Shown here: positions 28,911-37,510 of the stretch, piece by piece
How positions within the stretch are numbered: position 1 is the first letter of the stretch
Layout of the letters: every line of letters begins with the position of its first letter
Program-made: the position numbers and the translations under genes
The notes under the pieces: model-generated
Told to the model about the DNA's origin: nothing
What the model saw: only the letters and a program-made list of their open reading frames with translations
Database searches by the model: none
NCBI GenBank assembly: GCA_965267505.1
Contig: OZ254081.1
Location: 248,001 to 312,000, forward strand
Direction of reading: 5' to 3'
Source: JANQHS01 sp965267505
GTDB lineage: Bacteria > Bacteroidota > Bacteroidia > Cytophagales > CCMP332
Length of the DNA: 64,000 nucleotides

Positions 28911-29135
28911 TTAAAAAAGCCCTAATTCCTCACGGATGGATTCAGGTATGCCCGCCTTTAGATAGGAGCAACCGATGGCTATATACATGGGATCCAGGTC
29001 TTCTTCAGACATAAGGAATGAGAATCGTCTTTTTTTATCCTCACTTTGATAGATGGTGTGCTTAAAGCCAGATGAAAGCCCTACATGTGTAACACCAAAT
29101 ACAGTTAGGTGATAATGTAGGGCAGCTAAATTCAA
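28911..29135 (-). CDS. putative toxin partner of HicB-like protein
   Basis: 74 residues from a TTG start that overlaps the HicB-like stop as TTGA. It has LSSGFKHTIYQSEDKKRRF near the middle and an acidic end. It is in the place of HicA but does not show the classic HicA GSH motif, so it may be a divergent HicA or a different toxin. Co-expression with the upstream HicB-like gene is certain from the overlap; the function is inferred. Confidence 0.5.
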   Translation of the reverse strand: MNLAALHYHLTVFGVTHVGLSSGFKHTIYQSEDKKRRFSFLMSEEDLDPMYIAIGCSYLKAGIPESIREELGLF

Positions 29136-29368
29136 ACTAGATTAGCTACTTTAAGCTCAGTTCCGGGTGAATGGTAGGCTGAGTTCTTAGGATATATCCT
29201 ATTAGCCTCTAACATAGCCCCTAACGCATCCTTTAAATTGTCTTTTAGGATGGCGATAGTTCTGCCTTGTGAGAACACACCTTCTATCTCGTTCACACTA
29301 CCGATATAGTTTTTACCAGTAACAGACTTAAAGTAGGAGAAAGTATATTTTATGTTAGAACTAGACAT
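29132..29368 (-). CDS. HicB-like antitoxin
   Basis: 78 residues. The pattern YIGSVNEIEGVFSQGRTI and then NLKDALGAMLEA is the HicB partial RNase-H-like fold (strand, E-x-x-G-x-x-S-Q-G, helix). There is no added DNA-binding domain, so regulation may need another protein or only the N-terminal arm. It precedes its partner, the reverse of the common hicAB order. Likely a prophage stabilising or defence moron. Confidence 0.62.
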   Translation of the reverse strand: MSSSNIKYTFSYFKSVTGKNYIGSVNEIEGVFSQGRTIAILKDNLKDALGAMLEANRIYPKNSAYHSPGTELKVANLV

Positions 29369-29387
29369 CTTGTACTCGATTTGTTAC

Positions 29388-29395
29388 AAAAATAA
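29388..29395 (-). promoter_or_regulatory. possible promoter -7 box of the toxin-antitoxin pair
   Basis: TATTTTTG (TAnnTTTG) lies 20 bases before the HicB-like ATG. No clear TTG is at the -33 distance. Confidence 0.35.
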
Positions 29396-29450
29396 ACAAT
29401 ATAAAATATTTTACTACCTCTTTCTATGACAGCAGCACTTAAAGCCACAT

Positions 29451-29475
29451 AAAAAAAGAGGGGCTTGAACCCCTC
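29451..29475 (-). terminator. terminator after the capsid-region operon
   Basis: Minus strand GAGGGG and CCCCTC enclose a 6-nt loop and are followed by seven T. It lies about 30 bases beyond the stop of the structural gene at 29503 and isolates the toxin-antitoxin moron. Confidence 0.85.
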
Positions 29476-29502
29476 CCTTTAGAACAAATGGAAAAAAGAA
29501 TC

Positions 29503-30030
29503 TTAAACTAACCCAGCAATAACGGTTCCCCCATCCGGTAGTTCAGGGGCCAAGCCTCCTGCAACCTCATTGCCTTCAAAGGTTAGCTGATATCCATACT
29601 CATCATCTTTGGATTGTCCGGCTGAAGCAGAACCTTCCATTGCGGTCATCCCGTTTACTTCATCAGGATTCTGCATATTCAAACCGAAATACTTTCCTGC
29701 CTTGGTTAGGACTACAAAAGCAGCCTTTGCATTGGACATGTTTTCGATATTGGCGTTGTTGGTTTCATTCATATCCTTAATCCTGAATCCAACTGTTTGC
29801 TTGTAGTACTTATTTGATCCGTTTACGACCAACTCCTGATTGAACAGCCCTGAATTATCCTCAATTTCCAACTCATAGAATGTGTTGGTGGCGGTCATAG
29901 TTACAGCTGTAATTCCAGTAGCGTCAGCAGTAACCGTGTCAATCTCCTCCTTGTTAGCTATCCAAAGCCTTGCAACTCCACCAAAAGTGAAGCTACAATC
30001 TCTGGTATTTCCTGCGGTTATTAAGCACAT
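29503..30030 (-). CDS. virion structural protein (possible tail tube or head protein)
   Basis: 175 residues starting MCLITAGNTRDCSFTFGG, then ARLWIANKEEI, a pattern I recall from structural loci of Bacteroidota phages. Beta-rich with a Gly-rich end. It follows the capsid gene by 20 bases. Its start is preceded by AGGGAGGT, a rare strong Shine-Dalgarno for this genome, which would suit a highly expressed structural protein. Tail tube and capsid decoration are both possible. Confidence 0.65.
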   Translation of the reverse strand: MCLITAGNTRDCSFTFGGVARLWIANKEEIDTVTADATGITAVTMTATNTFYELEIEDNSGLFNQELVVNGSNKYYKQTVGFRIKDMNETNNANIENMSNAKAAFVVLTKAGKYFGLNMQNPDEVNGMTAMEGSASAGQSKDDEYGYQLTFEGNEVAGGLAPELPDGGTVIAGLV

Positions 30031-30049
30031 AGTTACCTCCCTACTTTAA

Positions 30050-30952
30050 TTATGATAAGGAAACTACTTGGTCAGGGTAAGGAATCGCGGTTCCCACTTT
30101 GAATTTCATAACAACCCTCACGTTGTCAGATCCTTCATTCTCCCTCATATCAATCAAGCGAACTTCGTTGTAATCAGAAACAAGGTCGGTTCCCACATGA
30201 AGGTCAGACTTCCTAGCCAAAAGAAGCTCATCATCTGGCATACCGTTGGTGACAACAATTGGGATACCTCTGTACTGCTGTGGTCTTTCGGTGATTACAT
30301 AGGTCTCATAAGAGTTCTCTGCGACAGCTCTTTCATAAATCGACCAAGTGTTTGGTGAAGCGAAGTACATAAGCTGAGATCTGTCCTGAAGAACAGCAGC
30401 TGGAACATTCTCAAGAGCATCCCCAAAGAACCCAACCAGGTTGGCAGTAGTGAAGGCTGCTGATCCTGTGATTACATTTGCTCCAGTCTTTGCAGTTTTT
30501 AATAGACCATCAAAGTCATCAAAATAAGTTGATGTAGCTCCGGCTGAATCAGCTCTGAAAATCGCCTGCTCCAGGGATTCGGAAACCAAAGCAGATTGGT
30601 ACTGAATAATGTACCTGGAGAAATCGGCTGGTTGCCCTGCCCATTGCCCTGCTTGCATTTGACTGGAAATCCAATGGGATTCCAAATCATCAATACAGTA
30701 TTCCTTGTTTACCTTCAGCTTGGTAGGGGTAAGTACACTTTCGGTTAAGGTGTAGTTACCAGCAGCTGAAAAGGAACACGCATGGGAAACAATCCCGTGC
30801 GTTGCAGAAGCCAAAGAGATGTTCAAATCATCTTTGATCCCCTGGTGGAAGGTGACTTTCCCTTCCTTAATTACTGGTGCGCCAGCTACAGAAGCATTGA
30901 TAAACCCTGATGTGGCGACCCCAGAAAAATTGGATGTGATCGATAATGCCAT
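30050..30952 (-). CDS. major capsid protein
   Basis: 300 residues. Position directly after the protease/scaffold gene and the segment order (an N-arm, a long central helix region with SRYIIQYQSALVSESLEQAIF, a LVGFFGDALENVPAAVL helix, then YRGIPIVVTNGMP strands and an RVVMKFKVGTAIPYP end) fit an HK97-fold capsid protein. No catalytic residues are expected. The call is by fold pattern and synteny. Confidence 0.75.
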   Translation of the reverse strand: MALSITSNFSGVATSGFINASVAGAPVIKEGKVTFHQGIKDDLNISLASATHGIVSHACSFSAAGNYTLTESVLTPTKLKVNKEYCIDDLESHWISSQMQAGQWAGQPADFSRYIIQYQSALVSESLEQAIFRADSAGATSTYFDDFDGLLKTAKTGANVITGSAAFTTANLVGFFGDALENVPAAVLQDRSQLMYFASPNTWSIYERAVAENSYETYVITERPQQYRGIPIVVTNGMPDDELLLARKSDLHVGTDLVSDYNEVRLIDMRENEGSDNVRVVMKFKVGTAIPYPDQVVSLS

Positions 30953-30983
30953 GTTTAGTTAATTTCTTGGTTTAGTGTTTAGG

Positions 30984-31922
30984 TTATTTCTTGGTTAGCT
31001 GATTATAAGCCCATTGTCCGGCTGCTTCCAGCCTTTCAAAATCACTCATTTTTTCAGGGTCTTTTTGTTTTGGACCTTCTTCCTTCTCAATTGGATCAGC
31101 GGCAGGAGCAGAACTTAGCTCGGTGACTTTCTTTTCCAAATCTTCTTTTTCTTTCGACAGCTTCACTTTTGCAGCCTCGACTTCTTCAGTTGCCTTTTCT
31201 GCCTCTTCTTTTGCAGTCTTCAAGGCAGTAATTTCTTCAGTCAAAGCATCTATCTTCGTTTGAAGCTCATCCGCTTTTTTGTTTGCGGCTTCCAATTCCT
31301 CCTGGGAAATGGTTTCCTTAGGATCTTCCTTCTTGCCAGAAATAAGCTCCTTTACTTGGTCTAAAATTGATTTATCGTCCACTTTTGAATTATTTATTTT
31401 GTTTAATCCTATTAAGCCCTCAACCGAAAAGCCTTTGACTTCTCCGGTTTTCACGTACTTGTTCCAGTACTCGGTGGAAGGCACTTTGAAGGATGCCATC
31501 CATGTTCCTCTGGGAACGCTTAACCCTAATGTTGCTGCCTTGTCCTTTTCAGGATCTGCCACTAACCAGGATTCGGTCATGTAATTTCCCTCCAGGGAAG
31601 TGGCGTGTTCATGGTTGGTTCTGTCAGTAAGTTTGAGCTTCATGAACTTGTCATGGAATTTCTCAATGACTTCTGGTTTGAAAACCATGTTGTAAGGCTT
31701 GCCCTCGGAATCCTTTTGAAGAATGATCTTCTCAGGAATTAAGACGGGGCCGGTTAAGATCTGCTTATCATTATCGATGTTAAGCTCAATCTTTTCCCCT
31801 TCTTTTGATAGGGCAACGAAGTCTTGTTCAATAGCGGGAGAATTGACGAAAGACACTAGGTTAATTCCTGTGTCCTCATCACCCTCAATCAACTCAACTT
31901 CGTGTAAAGGGATTTCTTCCAT
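30984..31922 (-). CDS. XkdF-like prohead protease fused to scaffold
   Basis: 312 residues. The first about 170 residues resemble the XkdF putative serine protease domain (SFVNSPAIEQDF, then GPVLIPEK, DRTNHEHAT with a His-containing loop, and GEVKGFSVEG with a Ser). From about 190 to 275 it is a long Glu/Lys/Ala coiled coil typical of scaffolding, ending in a short basic tail. It should cleave itself and the scaffold during head maturation. It lies immediately before the capsid gene. Confidence 0.75.
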   Translation of the reverse strand: MEEIPLHEVELIEGDEDTGINLVSFVNSPAIEQDFVALSKEGEKIELNIDNDKQILTGPVLIPEKIILQKDSEGKPYNMVFKPEVIEKFHDKFMKLKLTDRTNHEHATSLEGNYMTESWLVADPEKDKAATLGLSVPRGTWMASFKVPSTEYWNKYVKTGEVKGFSVEGLIGLNKINNSKVDDKSILDQVKELISGKKEDPKETISQEELEAANKKADELQTKIDALTEEITALKTAKEEAEKATEEVEAAKVKLSKEKEDLEKKVTELSSAPAADPIEKEEGPKQKDPEKMSDFERLEAAGQWAYNQLTKK

Positions 31923-31928
31923 ACTTTA

Positions 31929-31962
31929 AAAACAAAAAATTGGAAGAATTTGCCTTTACTTG
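31929..31962 (-). promoter_or_regulatory. variant phage promoter motif before protease/scaffold gene
   Basis: Minus strand CAAGTAA and TTGTTTT are both present, and TTGTTTT is 6 bases before the ATG, but the spacer is 20 instead of 13. Activity is uncertain. Confidence 0.35.
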
Positions 31963-32025
31963 ATTCTCAAGCTGTTATATCAGAATTCTAAAGTAATTGA
32001 GGGGAATGCAGCCTATTTGCGTAGG

Positions 32026-32463
32026 TTAATAATCATGATTTTTCCTTACAGGCGGTGTCTCATAATAAAGCGGAAAGAACCGCTTTATAAAAACATCAAT
32101 AGGCGTATTAGGAAGATTATGGACTTGTCCGGAAACCATGTGAAGCGTAGTGAAGTCACAATTGCCCTCCATCAAAACCACCTTCTCTTTTGCAAACAAG
32201 CTCAAAGCTCCTGTTTCCCTGCAACATTCAGAATGAATGATGTGAGGAGCTTCGTTTTTCCGGTTAGGATCAGGAGAAGAAACCTTCCTCACTCGCTTCA
32301 TGAATTCATCAAAACATTCCCGGAACACAAACTTGTGTCCAGAGCTAGTGATACATTCAGAGGTGTAATGGGTTCCTTTGAAAGTTTCTATGACGTTGAG
32401 TGAGAGATGTAGGTAAGATTTGATTAAAGGCTCCTTGCCCGTGAAGACTTCAATGACTTCCAT
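32026..32463 (-). CDS. unknown protein between tape measure and scaffold genes
   Basis: 145 residues with five Cys residues and a basic middle (KRVRKVSSPDPNRKNEAPH). No membrane segment or known motif is visible. An open frame on the opposite strand covers the same bases, but the minus-strand reading fits the surrounding operon. A moron is as likely as a virion gene. Confidence 0.5.
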   Translation of the reverse strand: MEVIEVFTGKEPLIKSYLHLSLNVIETFKGTHYTSECITSSGHKFVFRECFDEFMKRVRKVSSPDPNRKNEAPHIIHSECCRETGALSLFAKEKVVLMEGNCDFTTLHMVSGQVHNLPNTPIDVFIKRFFPLYYETPPVRKNHDY

Positions 32464-32573
32464 GATTAGTTTAGGTTAGTGCGTAATAAAGCGAAAAGAT
32501 ATAACAGATATTAAGAAGATTTGTTGTCTCTTTTGGTGAATTCTTTATATCTTTTATTGAATTATATAGTTAA

Positions 32574-34859
32574 TTAGAAACCTAGACTTCTTTCTATCAC
32601 CTCAACTCGGTCTTGAACTCTGTTTATTTCTTGAACTGAGACAACGGGGCGCATTCGTGAAATTCTATCACCTAATCTATCCAGATCTGCTGCTGTGGCT
32701 GCATCTGTTCTGATGTTGGCTAAGTTATCTGGATTGGGATACAACATTCCCCCATCTTCATACTTATAGGAATTCATAGCTTCCAGCTGAGGTTTGAACA
32801 TCGCTGTAGCCGCTTTATTCATTATAAATTCGCCACCCTCAACTTCAATTCCTGCAAAGCTTCCAGTTCCTTTAATTCCCCCTCGTCGATGAGAAGGGCC
32901 ATTAAGATGTCCTCCTTTGGCAAACTTTTGACTTGAAATAGTCGCCAGCTGAGCAGCACCTGTAGCTGCTATCAATGCTGCTAATGCTGGGGCTGCTGGG
33001 GCTGGAACAGTTGTGGCAAAGGCATTCGTGATCCCCAAGGCTGTATTGATCACACTTTGCCCAATCGCTAGGTTCTTTTGTTGCCTTCTATATTTCTTCT
33101 CCAGGGCAATTTTAGTGTTGGCTAAATCCTCTTGCTTCTTCTTTTCTTGATCGATTTCTGATAGAAGCTTCAACCTTCTGGCAGAGCTTGAGGAGGACAG
33201 CTCATTTTCCAAAGACTGAACCCTACTCACTGAAGCCTGAGAAGCTCTTGAAACTGACTCGATTTGATCTCGAATAGCGTTTGATTGAATTGCAAGTGCA
33301 TTTAAGGCAAAATTTAATAGCACTTGACTAGTTTGAAGGCCGTTAGCTAAAAGATCAACTTCTGGTCTGTCGAATTCTGTTGAGAATCCTTCTCCGGTAT
33401 CTATTGTAGAATCAAGGGGGGTTGGTCTATCGGCGTCAGTACTGAACCCAAATATGGCATCATAAGAATTGCCAAAATCAACCCTTGAATCAATTCTTCC
33501 TTTCTTTTCTTTCTTGACTTTTGGTTTAGGAGTGCTAGAGGTTTTTCTTTTTCCCTCTTGTAAAGTTCTTATTCTATCTCCGACAAAGGACTTGTATTGA
33601 GAAAACTCATCATCGGTTAGCCCCAAACTGCCTGCATCTACACCTCTTAAAAATCTAGCCGTTGCAAACAACTCATTCAAGTCTTGGGATCTTACTTCTT
33701 TTTTAAAGTCGGCAAACGCTTCTGTGAGGTTATCAACGGTTGTTTTTCCTGTTGCCATAAACCTAAACATCTTAGCAAGAATGTCTATAGAACCTTTAAC
33801 CCCAAGACTAATCCCGCCCATCTTGGCCATGACGGCAACAAACGCCTCAAAAGCACTTGTTAGTTCTATTAAAGCTCCAATTGTATTGTCCTCGATACCC
33901 TCAGCCATTTCTTGTGCGGCTCCATCCACATTCTTCAATGCTTCAGCTGTTTTGTTTATTTGGTCGGTGGTTTTCAAAAAAGTCTGAAAGGCAGTGATCA
34001 TTCTTCTGTCAGTGACACCGATTATTTCGCTGAAGTCAATTGCCGGATCATTCATGTTTTCAAATGCCCTCATGAGATCATCGAAATTTCTTACCGTCAC
34101 CCCTGCCTTTTGAGAAAGCTTAGAATTGGAGTCAGCCAGATTAAGGAAGGTGTTTCTTAAGGCCGTGCCGGCCAAGCTACCTTTGATTCCTCTATCTGCC
34201 AAAACACTTAATAATGCGGTTGTTTCTTCGATCGAAATGCCCACAGTCTCTGCGACTGGCGCGACTAGCTTCATAGCTTCTCGAAAGCTTTCCATGTCCA
34301 AAGCCGAGCTAGTGAACGCTCCGGCCATGACGTCAACCACCCTGCCTGTCTCTTCGGCATCTAAGCTAAAGGCACGTATTGTACTTCCTGCAACCTCAGC
34401 TGCACCGGCAAGAGTATCTCCGGAGATTGTAGCAAGATTCAGGGTTGCTTCTGAAGCAGCATTAATTTCCTTAACCGAGAATCCAAGCTTGGCATATTCA
34501 ACTTGTAATTTGGCTACTTGTGCAGCAGTGTACCTAGTAGAGCCCCCTAGCTTTTGGGCTTGTTGTGACAGTGATCTAAACTCTTTGTCAGTTGCCCCGC
34601 TAATGGCCTTAACCTTGCTCATTGTTCTTTCGAACTCTAAGAAGGAGGCAACTGCTACCCTGAGTTGTGCAATAACTACATCAAGGCCTTTTCTTGCAAG
34701 ATCTCCAAGGGCACTACCCAAGGCAATTGTTTTGACAGAAGTTTTCCCAGCATGAACCTCTACCTTCTGTAGGTTGCTTGATAGCTTGTCAGTTCCAGAT
34801 ACTGCTTTGGAAACTCCATTAATTTTTATTTCAAAAACTCGTGTGGTTTTCCCTGCCAT
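32574..34859 (-). CDS. phage tail tape measure protein (TP901 type)
   Basis: 761 residues. The conserved TP901 core spans about residues 60-300 (FLEFERTMSKVKAISGATDK, then AAQVAKLQVEYAKLGFS, ETTALLSVLADRGIKG and GTALRNTFLNLAD). Coiled coil and basic regions follow, with a hydrophobic Ala-rich helix near 610-650 that may insert in the membrane. It sets tail length and helps DNA entry; by the usual rule the size suggests a tail near 110 nm. It begins 17 bases after a phage promoter motif. Confidence 0.9.
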   Translation of the reverse strand: MAGKTTRVFEIKINGVSKAVSGTDKLSSNLQKVEVHAGKTSVKTIALGSALGDLARKGLDVVIAQLRVAVASFLEFERTMSKVKAISGATDKEFRSLSQQAQKLGGSTRYTAAQVAKLQVEYAKLGFSVKEINAASEATLNLATISGDTLAGAAEVAGSTIRAFSLDAEETGRVVDVMAGAFTSSALDMESFREAMKLVAPVAETVGISIEETTALLSVLADRGIKGSLAGTALRNTFLNLADSNSKLSQKAGVTVRNFDDLMRAFENMNDPAIDFSEIIGVTDRRMITAFQTFLKTTDQINKTAEALKNVDGAAQEMAEGIEDNTIGALIELTSAFEAFVAVMAKMGGISLGVKGSIDILAKMFRFMATGKTTVDNLTEAFADFKKEVRSQDLNELFATARFLRGVDAGSLGLTDDEFSQYKSFVGDRIRTLQEGKRKTSSTPKPKVKKEKKGRIDSRVDFGNSYDAIFGFSTDADRPTPLDSTIDTGEGFSTEFDRPEVDLLANGLQTSQVLLNFALNALAIQSNAIRDQIESVSRASQASVSRVQSLENELSSSSSARRLKLLSEIDQEKKKQEDLANTKIALEKKYRRQQKNLAIGQSVINTALGITNAFATTVPAPAAPALAALIAATGAAQLATISSQKFAKGGHLNGPSHRRGGIKGTGSFAGIEVEGGEFIMNKAATAMFKPQLEAMNSYKYEDGGMLYPNPDNLANIRTDAATAADLDRLGDRISRMRPVVSVQEINRVQDRVEVIERSLGF

Positions 34860-34876
34860 GTTATTTCTTTACTTTG

Positions 34877-34903
34877 AAAACAAATAGGCAGGTTTTTTAC
34901 TTG
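34877..34903 (-). promoter_or_regulatory. phage late-promoter motif, copy 4
   Basis: Minus strand: CAAGTAA, 13 bases, TTGTTTT, then 17 bases to the tape-measure ATG. No hairpin overlaps it, so this copy argues for a promoter rather than a terminator. Confidence 0.6.
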
Positions 34904-34914
34904 CGCATTCGATT

Positions 34915-35355
34915 TTGAAAAAATCAACCTTAGCAAATGAAATCAAGGCAAATTTTAAGATTTTAGTCTTTTCCTTAATTGCGGCCCTTCTAATTCCTAC
35001 AGGGTATTATCATTACATCATTCAAAAAGATAAGGAGATGGTAGAAAAATGGAATTCGGAGATTCGCAATTTGAAATTTAGCTGGGTTTCGATTGAAGGT
35101 TATATCAATAACTACCCAGATAGGAGCGCGAGGATCAAAAGACTTCATGCAGAAAGCGTTCTCTTGGGTTGTCGGCTACCAATAAGCACGGCTTCCTTTA
35201 AGGATCTGTCCAAGTGTCATAATGATAGAATCGAAAGAATGGGGGAATTAGCCTATGGATTATGGGTTTTGTTATCTCTAACAATTGCCCCATCCATTAT
35301 CCTTATCAGATTAGTTTTTCTCCTGTTGAGATGGGTGAATAAACACTCGACATAG
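34915..35355 (+). CDS. two-TM membrane protein, plus-strand moron
   Basis: 146 residues from TTG 34915 (the next ATG is 40 codons later). TM segments at about 17-35 and 112-138 flank a polar, basic domain that would face the periplasm. It is transcribed against the late genes, between tape measure and tail genes, so it is likely expressed in the lysogen. A superinfection-exclusion role is a reasonable guess only. Confidence 0.55.
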   Translation: MKKSTLANEIKANFKILVFSLIAALLIPTGYYHYIIQKDKEMVEKWNSEIRNLKFSWVSIEGYINNYPDRSARIKRLHAESVLLGCRLPISTASFKDLSKCHNDRIERMGELAYGLWVLLSLTIAPSIILIRLVFLLLRWVNKHST

Positions 35356-35356
35356 C

Positions 35357-35521
35357 ATGGATCATTTACTTGCCATGGGTGTAATCGCAGGAACGATGGT
35401 CGTTTTCCTGCTTATTAGGAAGCTGGTTCTTTGGTATTGGGGGATAAATGAAATGCACGAAAACCAGAGGAAGCAAAATCAACTCCTCGAAGAAATCTTA
35501 AGAACGCTGAAGGACAAGTGA
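35357..35521 (+). CDS. single-TM small protein, spanin- or holin-like shape
   Basis: 54 residues: a TM helix (about 6-27) followed by a charged coiled-coil-like tail (NQRKQNQLLEEILRTLKDK). It starts one base after the previous gene and its end overlaps the convergent tail gene by 24 bases. Probably co-expressed with the upstream membrane protein. Confidence 0.5.
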   Translation: MDHLLAMGVIAGTMVVFLLIRKLVLWYWGINEMHENQRKQNQLLEEILRTLKDK

Positions 35522-37510
35522 GCATTCTCCGGTGAGGGGATTGTAGCTTCTTAGTTCTTGGACGTAGTACCATTCCTCCCTGGCTTTGACAGGCTCATTG
35601 AATTTTAGATTGCTGAAATCTGAGGGGGTTAGAATTGCATCGCACTCAACCATGAATCCCTCTTGCTGCCTTTTGATTTGCTTTTCATATCCTTCGTAGT
35701 ATTTAAACCACCTTCTTGTCGAAGGATCGTAGGCAGTTTTTAGATCTTTATCGACTGTTGTAAGCCCATTGAAATTGAAGAACCGAATATCATCGGTGCT
35801 TCCATCCAGTTCAATTAAATGCGGTAAATAATCAAAAGTCCAGCTTACTTCATCCTGAGGCGTTTCCAATTGTTCTTCTGTGGCGATGGTGGGGATGTTC
35901 AAGTTTGCTGAAGGTGTTGGAACGGATTTATCTGTTAGAATCCTTCTTGCTGGCGGGAACATGATTTCAATCTTCCTTTCCCCTTCTGCATAGACTGATT
36001 TGCTTGTTATTTCGTAGTTCCCATATTCCTGCTGCAAGTGGTCGTCTTCATCATTGGCGAAGTCAAATGTTTCCTTTTCGAATTGCTTATTGGGCTTTTC
36101 CCTCCAGTTGAAGGTTCGATCTAAATGCAGGCTTCCATGTTTCTTGAAGTATTGATCATGCTCGATGATGGAAATTGTTTTGTTGGAGCTATCTACTTCA
36201 AAGTACGCATTGAACATTTTAAGGATCATCTCAATAAAATCCTGTTGCTTGATGTCAGGTAGATTTTCTGCAATTGGGAAATCAGCTGTGTAAGCTTCTC
36301 CACTTTCATCACTTACCGCTGAAATGGTCAATTCTGATTCTGACTGCCAAGCAAATTGAACTGTGTTGGCAGGGGCTATTCCAGTGTAGTTAATATACAG
36401 TTCAACATATTCATTCTTTTTAAGCTCCAGGTTTGAACTCGCACCAATGAGTGTGTAGGTCGTTCCTACTGGATTATCATTTGTAACACTGAATGTGTTG
36501 GCGTCTGTGGTGATCAGGGTTCCGTCTGGCGAATAGACCCTCACTTCAATATCTACATCATAATTGGTGCTTGTGCTTCTGTTGGAATCCCACATTGAAA
36601 GGTTGCCTGAAAGTTCATATTCATAGGTTCCGGATTCCGGGCAATACCACTTTAGATCACTAACAGAATAATGCCTGCCAGCATCTGAGCTGGTTCCATT
36701 GAAAGGGGAGAGTTCTTCAAGACCGATCGTAGGCGAACCTTCTTCAATGGTGTCTTCGTCCAAGGTCATTACTGAACCATACATGGCTTCTGGTTGCCTG
36801 AACCTTCTTTCCCCGGTATATGGGAAAACCAGATTCTTGTGTTTCTGTAAAGCCCCGAATTGCATTTTGTAACCAGCTTCGTCAAATATCTTTCTAGCTA
36901 TTTCATAGACATAAAAGCTAGGGGGAACATCATCCTGAGTGTTCTGATCTTGCACGAAATACTGTGGAAATCCAATCGAATCTTTGTAGTAATTCCCATA
37001 TGCCACCCAAGCAAAGCAAAAGGGTTGCTGGTCGGTTATCGGATCTCTTCCGTTGTGGTAGTCAATTCCGTGTGAACCATCAACTCCTGTATACAGAATA
37101 TTGGTATAACTCAAATCTCTCAACGACAAGTCATTAATCTTGTCAAGCCAGGCTATTGAGTCATCTTTGAAAATTCCTATTATTTCGTCTTTCGTGACAT
37201 CTGCAACCTTAAATTCACCATCCAGAATTAAAAAGCCGTCAACATAGATTTGAGCTTTCTGGGCCTTTGCCGTGTAGAATCTTCTTCGCCTCTGAGAGTC
37301 ACCCACATAGTTAATCCTTCTTTCGTTATTGGCAGTCCTTGGCAGGGTTACGTCAAGAGTCCCCAACCCATATCTTAGTGAAGGGTTGGTTGGTTCTATA
37401 ACTTCACCTCCTTTTTTCCTTATTGGTTTTCGTCTTAGCTCTAGATTTAAATCAGAAGCAGACTTAATATCCAACCTCTCCCCATCAATTAGAATTTCTA
37501 ATTGGCTCAT
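35498..37510 (-). CDS. large tail protein (baseplate/tail-tip candidate)
   Basis: 670 residues, mostly beta-rich with many aromatic and acidic residues. The N-terminus (LEILIDGERLDI, then LDVTLPRTANNERR) looks like the tail-tip proteins after distal-tail genes in Bacteroidota siphoviruses. The middle (about 285-395) has jelly-roll-like strands that may bind glycans. No enzyme motif is visible. Its ATG overlaps the upstream stop, so it is coupled to the previous tail gene. Confidence 0.65.
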   Translation of the reverse strand: MSQLEILIDGERLDIKSASDLNLELRRKPIRKKGGEVIEPTNPSLRYGLGTLDVTLPRTANNERRINYVGDSQRRRRFYTAKAQKAQIYVDGFLILDGEFKVADVTKDEIIGIFKDDSIAWLDKINDLSLRDLSYTNILYTGVDGSHGIDYHNGRDPITDQQPFCFAWVAYGNYYKDSIGFPQYFVQDQNTQDDVPPSFYVYEIARKIFDEAGYKMQFGALQKHKNLVFPYTGERRFRQPEAMYGSVMTLDEDTIEEGSPTIGLEELSPFNGTSSDAGRHYSVSDLKWYCPESGTYEYELSGNLSMWDSNRSTSTNYDVDIEVRVYSPDGTLITTDANTFSVTNDNPVGTTYTLIGASSNLELKKNEYVELYINYTGIAPANTVQFAWQSESELTISAVSDESGEAYTADFPIAENLPDIKQQDFIEMILKMFNAYFEVDSSNKTISIIEHDQYFKKHGSLHLDRTFNWREKPNKQFEKETFDFANDEDDHLQQEYGNYEITSKSVYAEGERKIEIMFPPARRILTDKSVPTPSANLNIPTIATEEQLETPQDEVSWTFDYLPHLIELDGSTDDIRFFNFNGLTTVDKDLKTAYDPSTRRWFKYYEGYEKQIKRQQEGFMVECDAILTPSDFSNLKFNEPVKAREEWYYVQELRSYNPLTGECSLVLQRS

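Noticed and set aside
31960..32403. Plus-strand frame of 147 codons
   Set aside because: It is opposite the more protein-like minus-strand frame, which fits the operon direction; its start is a rare codon with no promoter.
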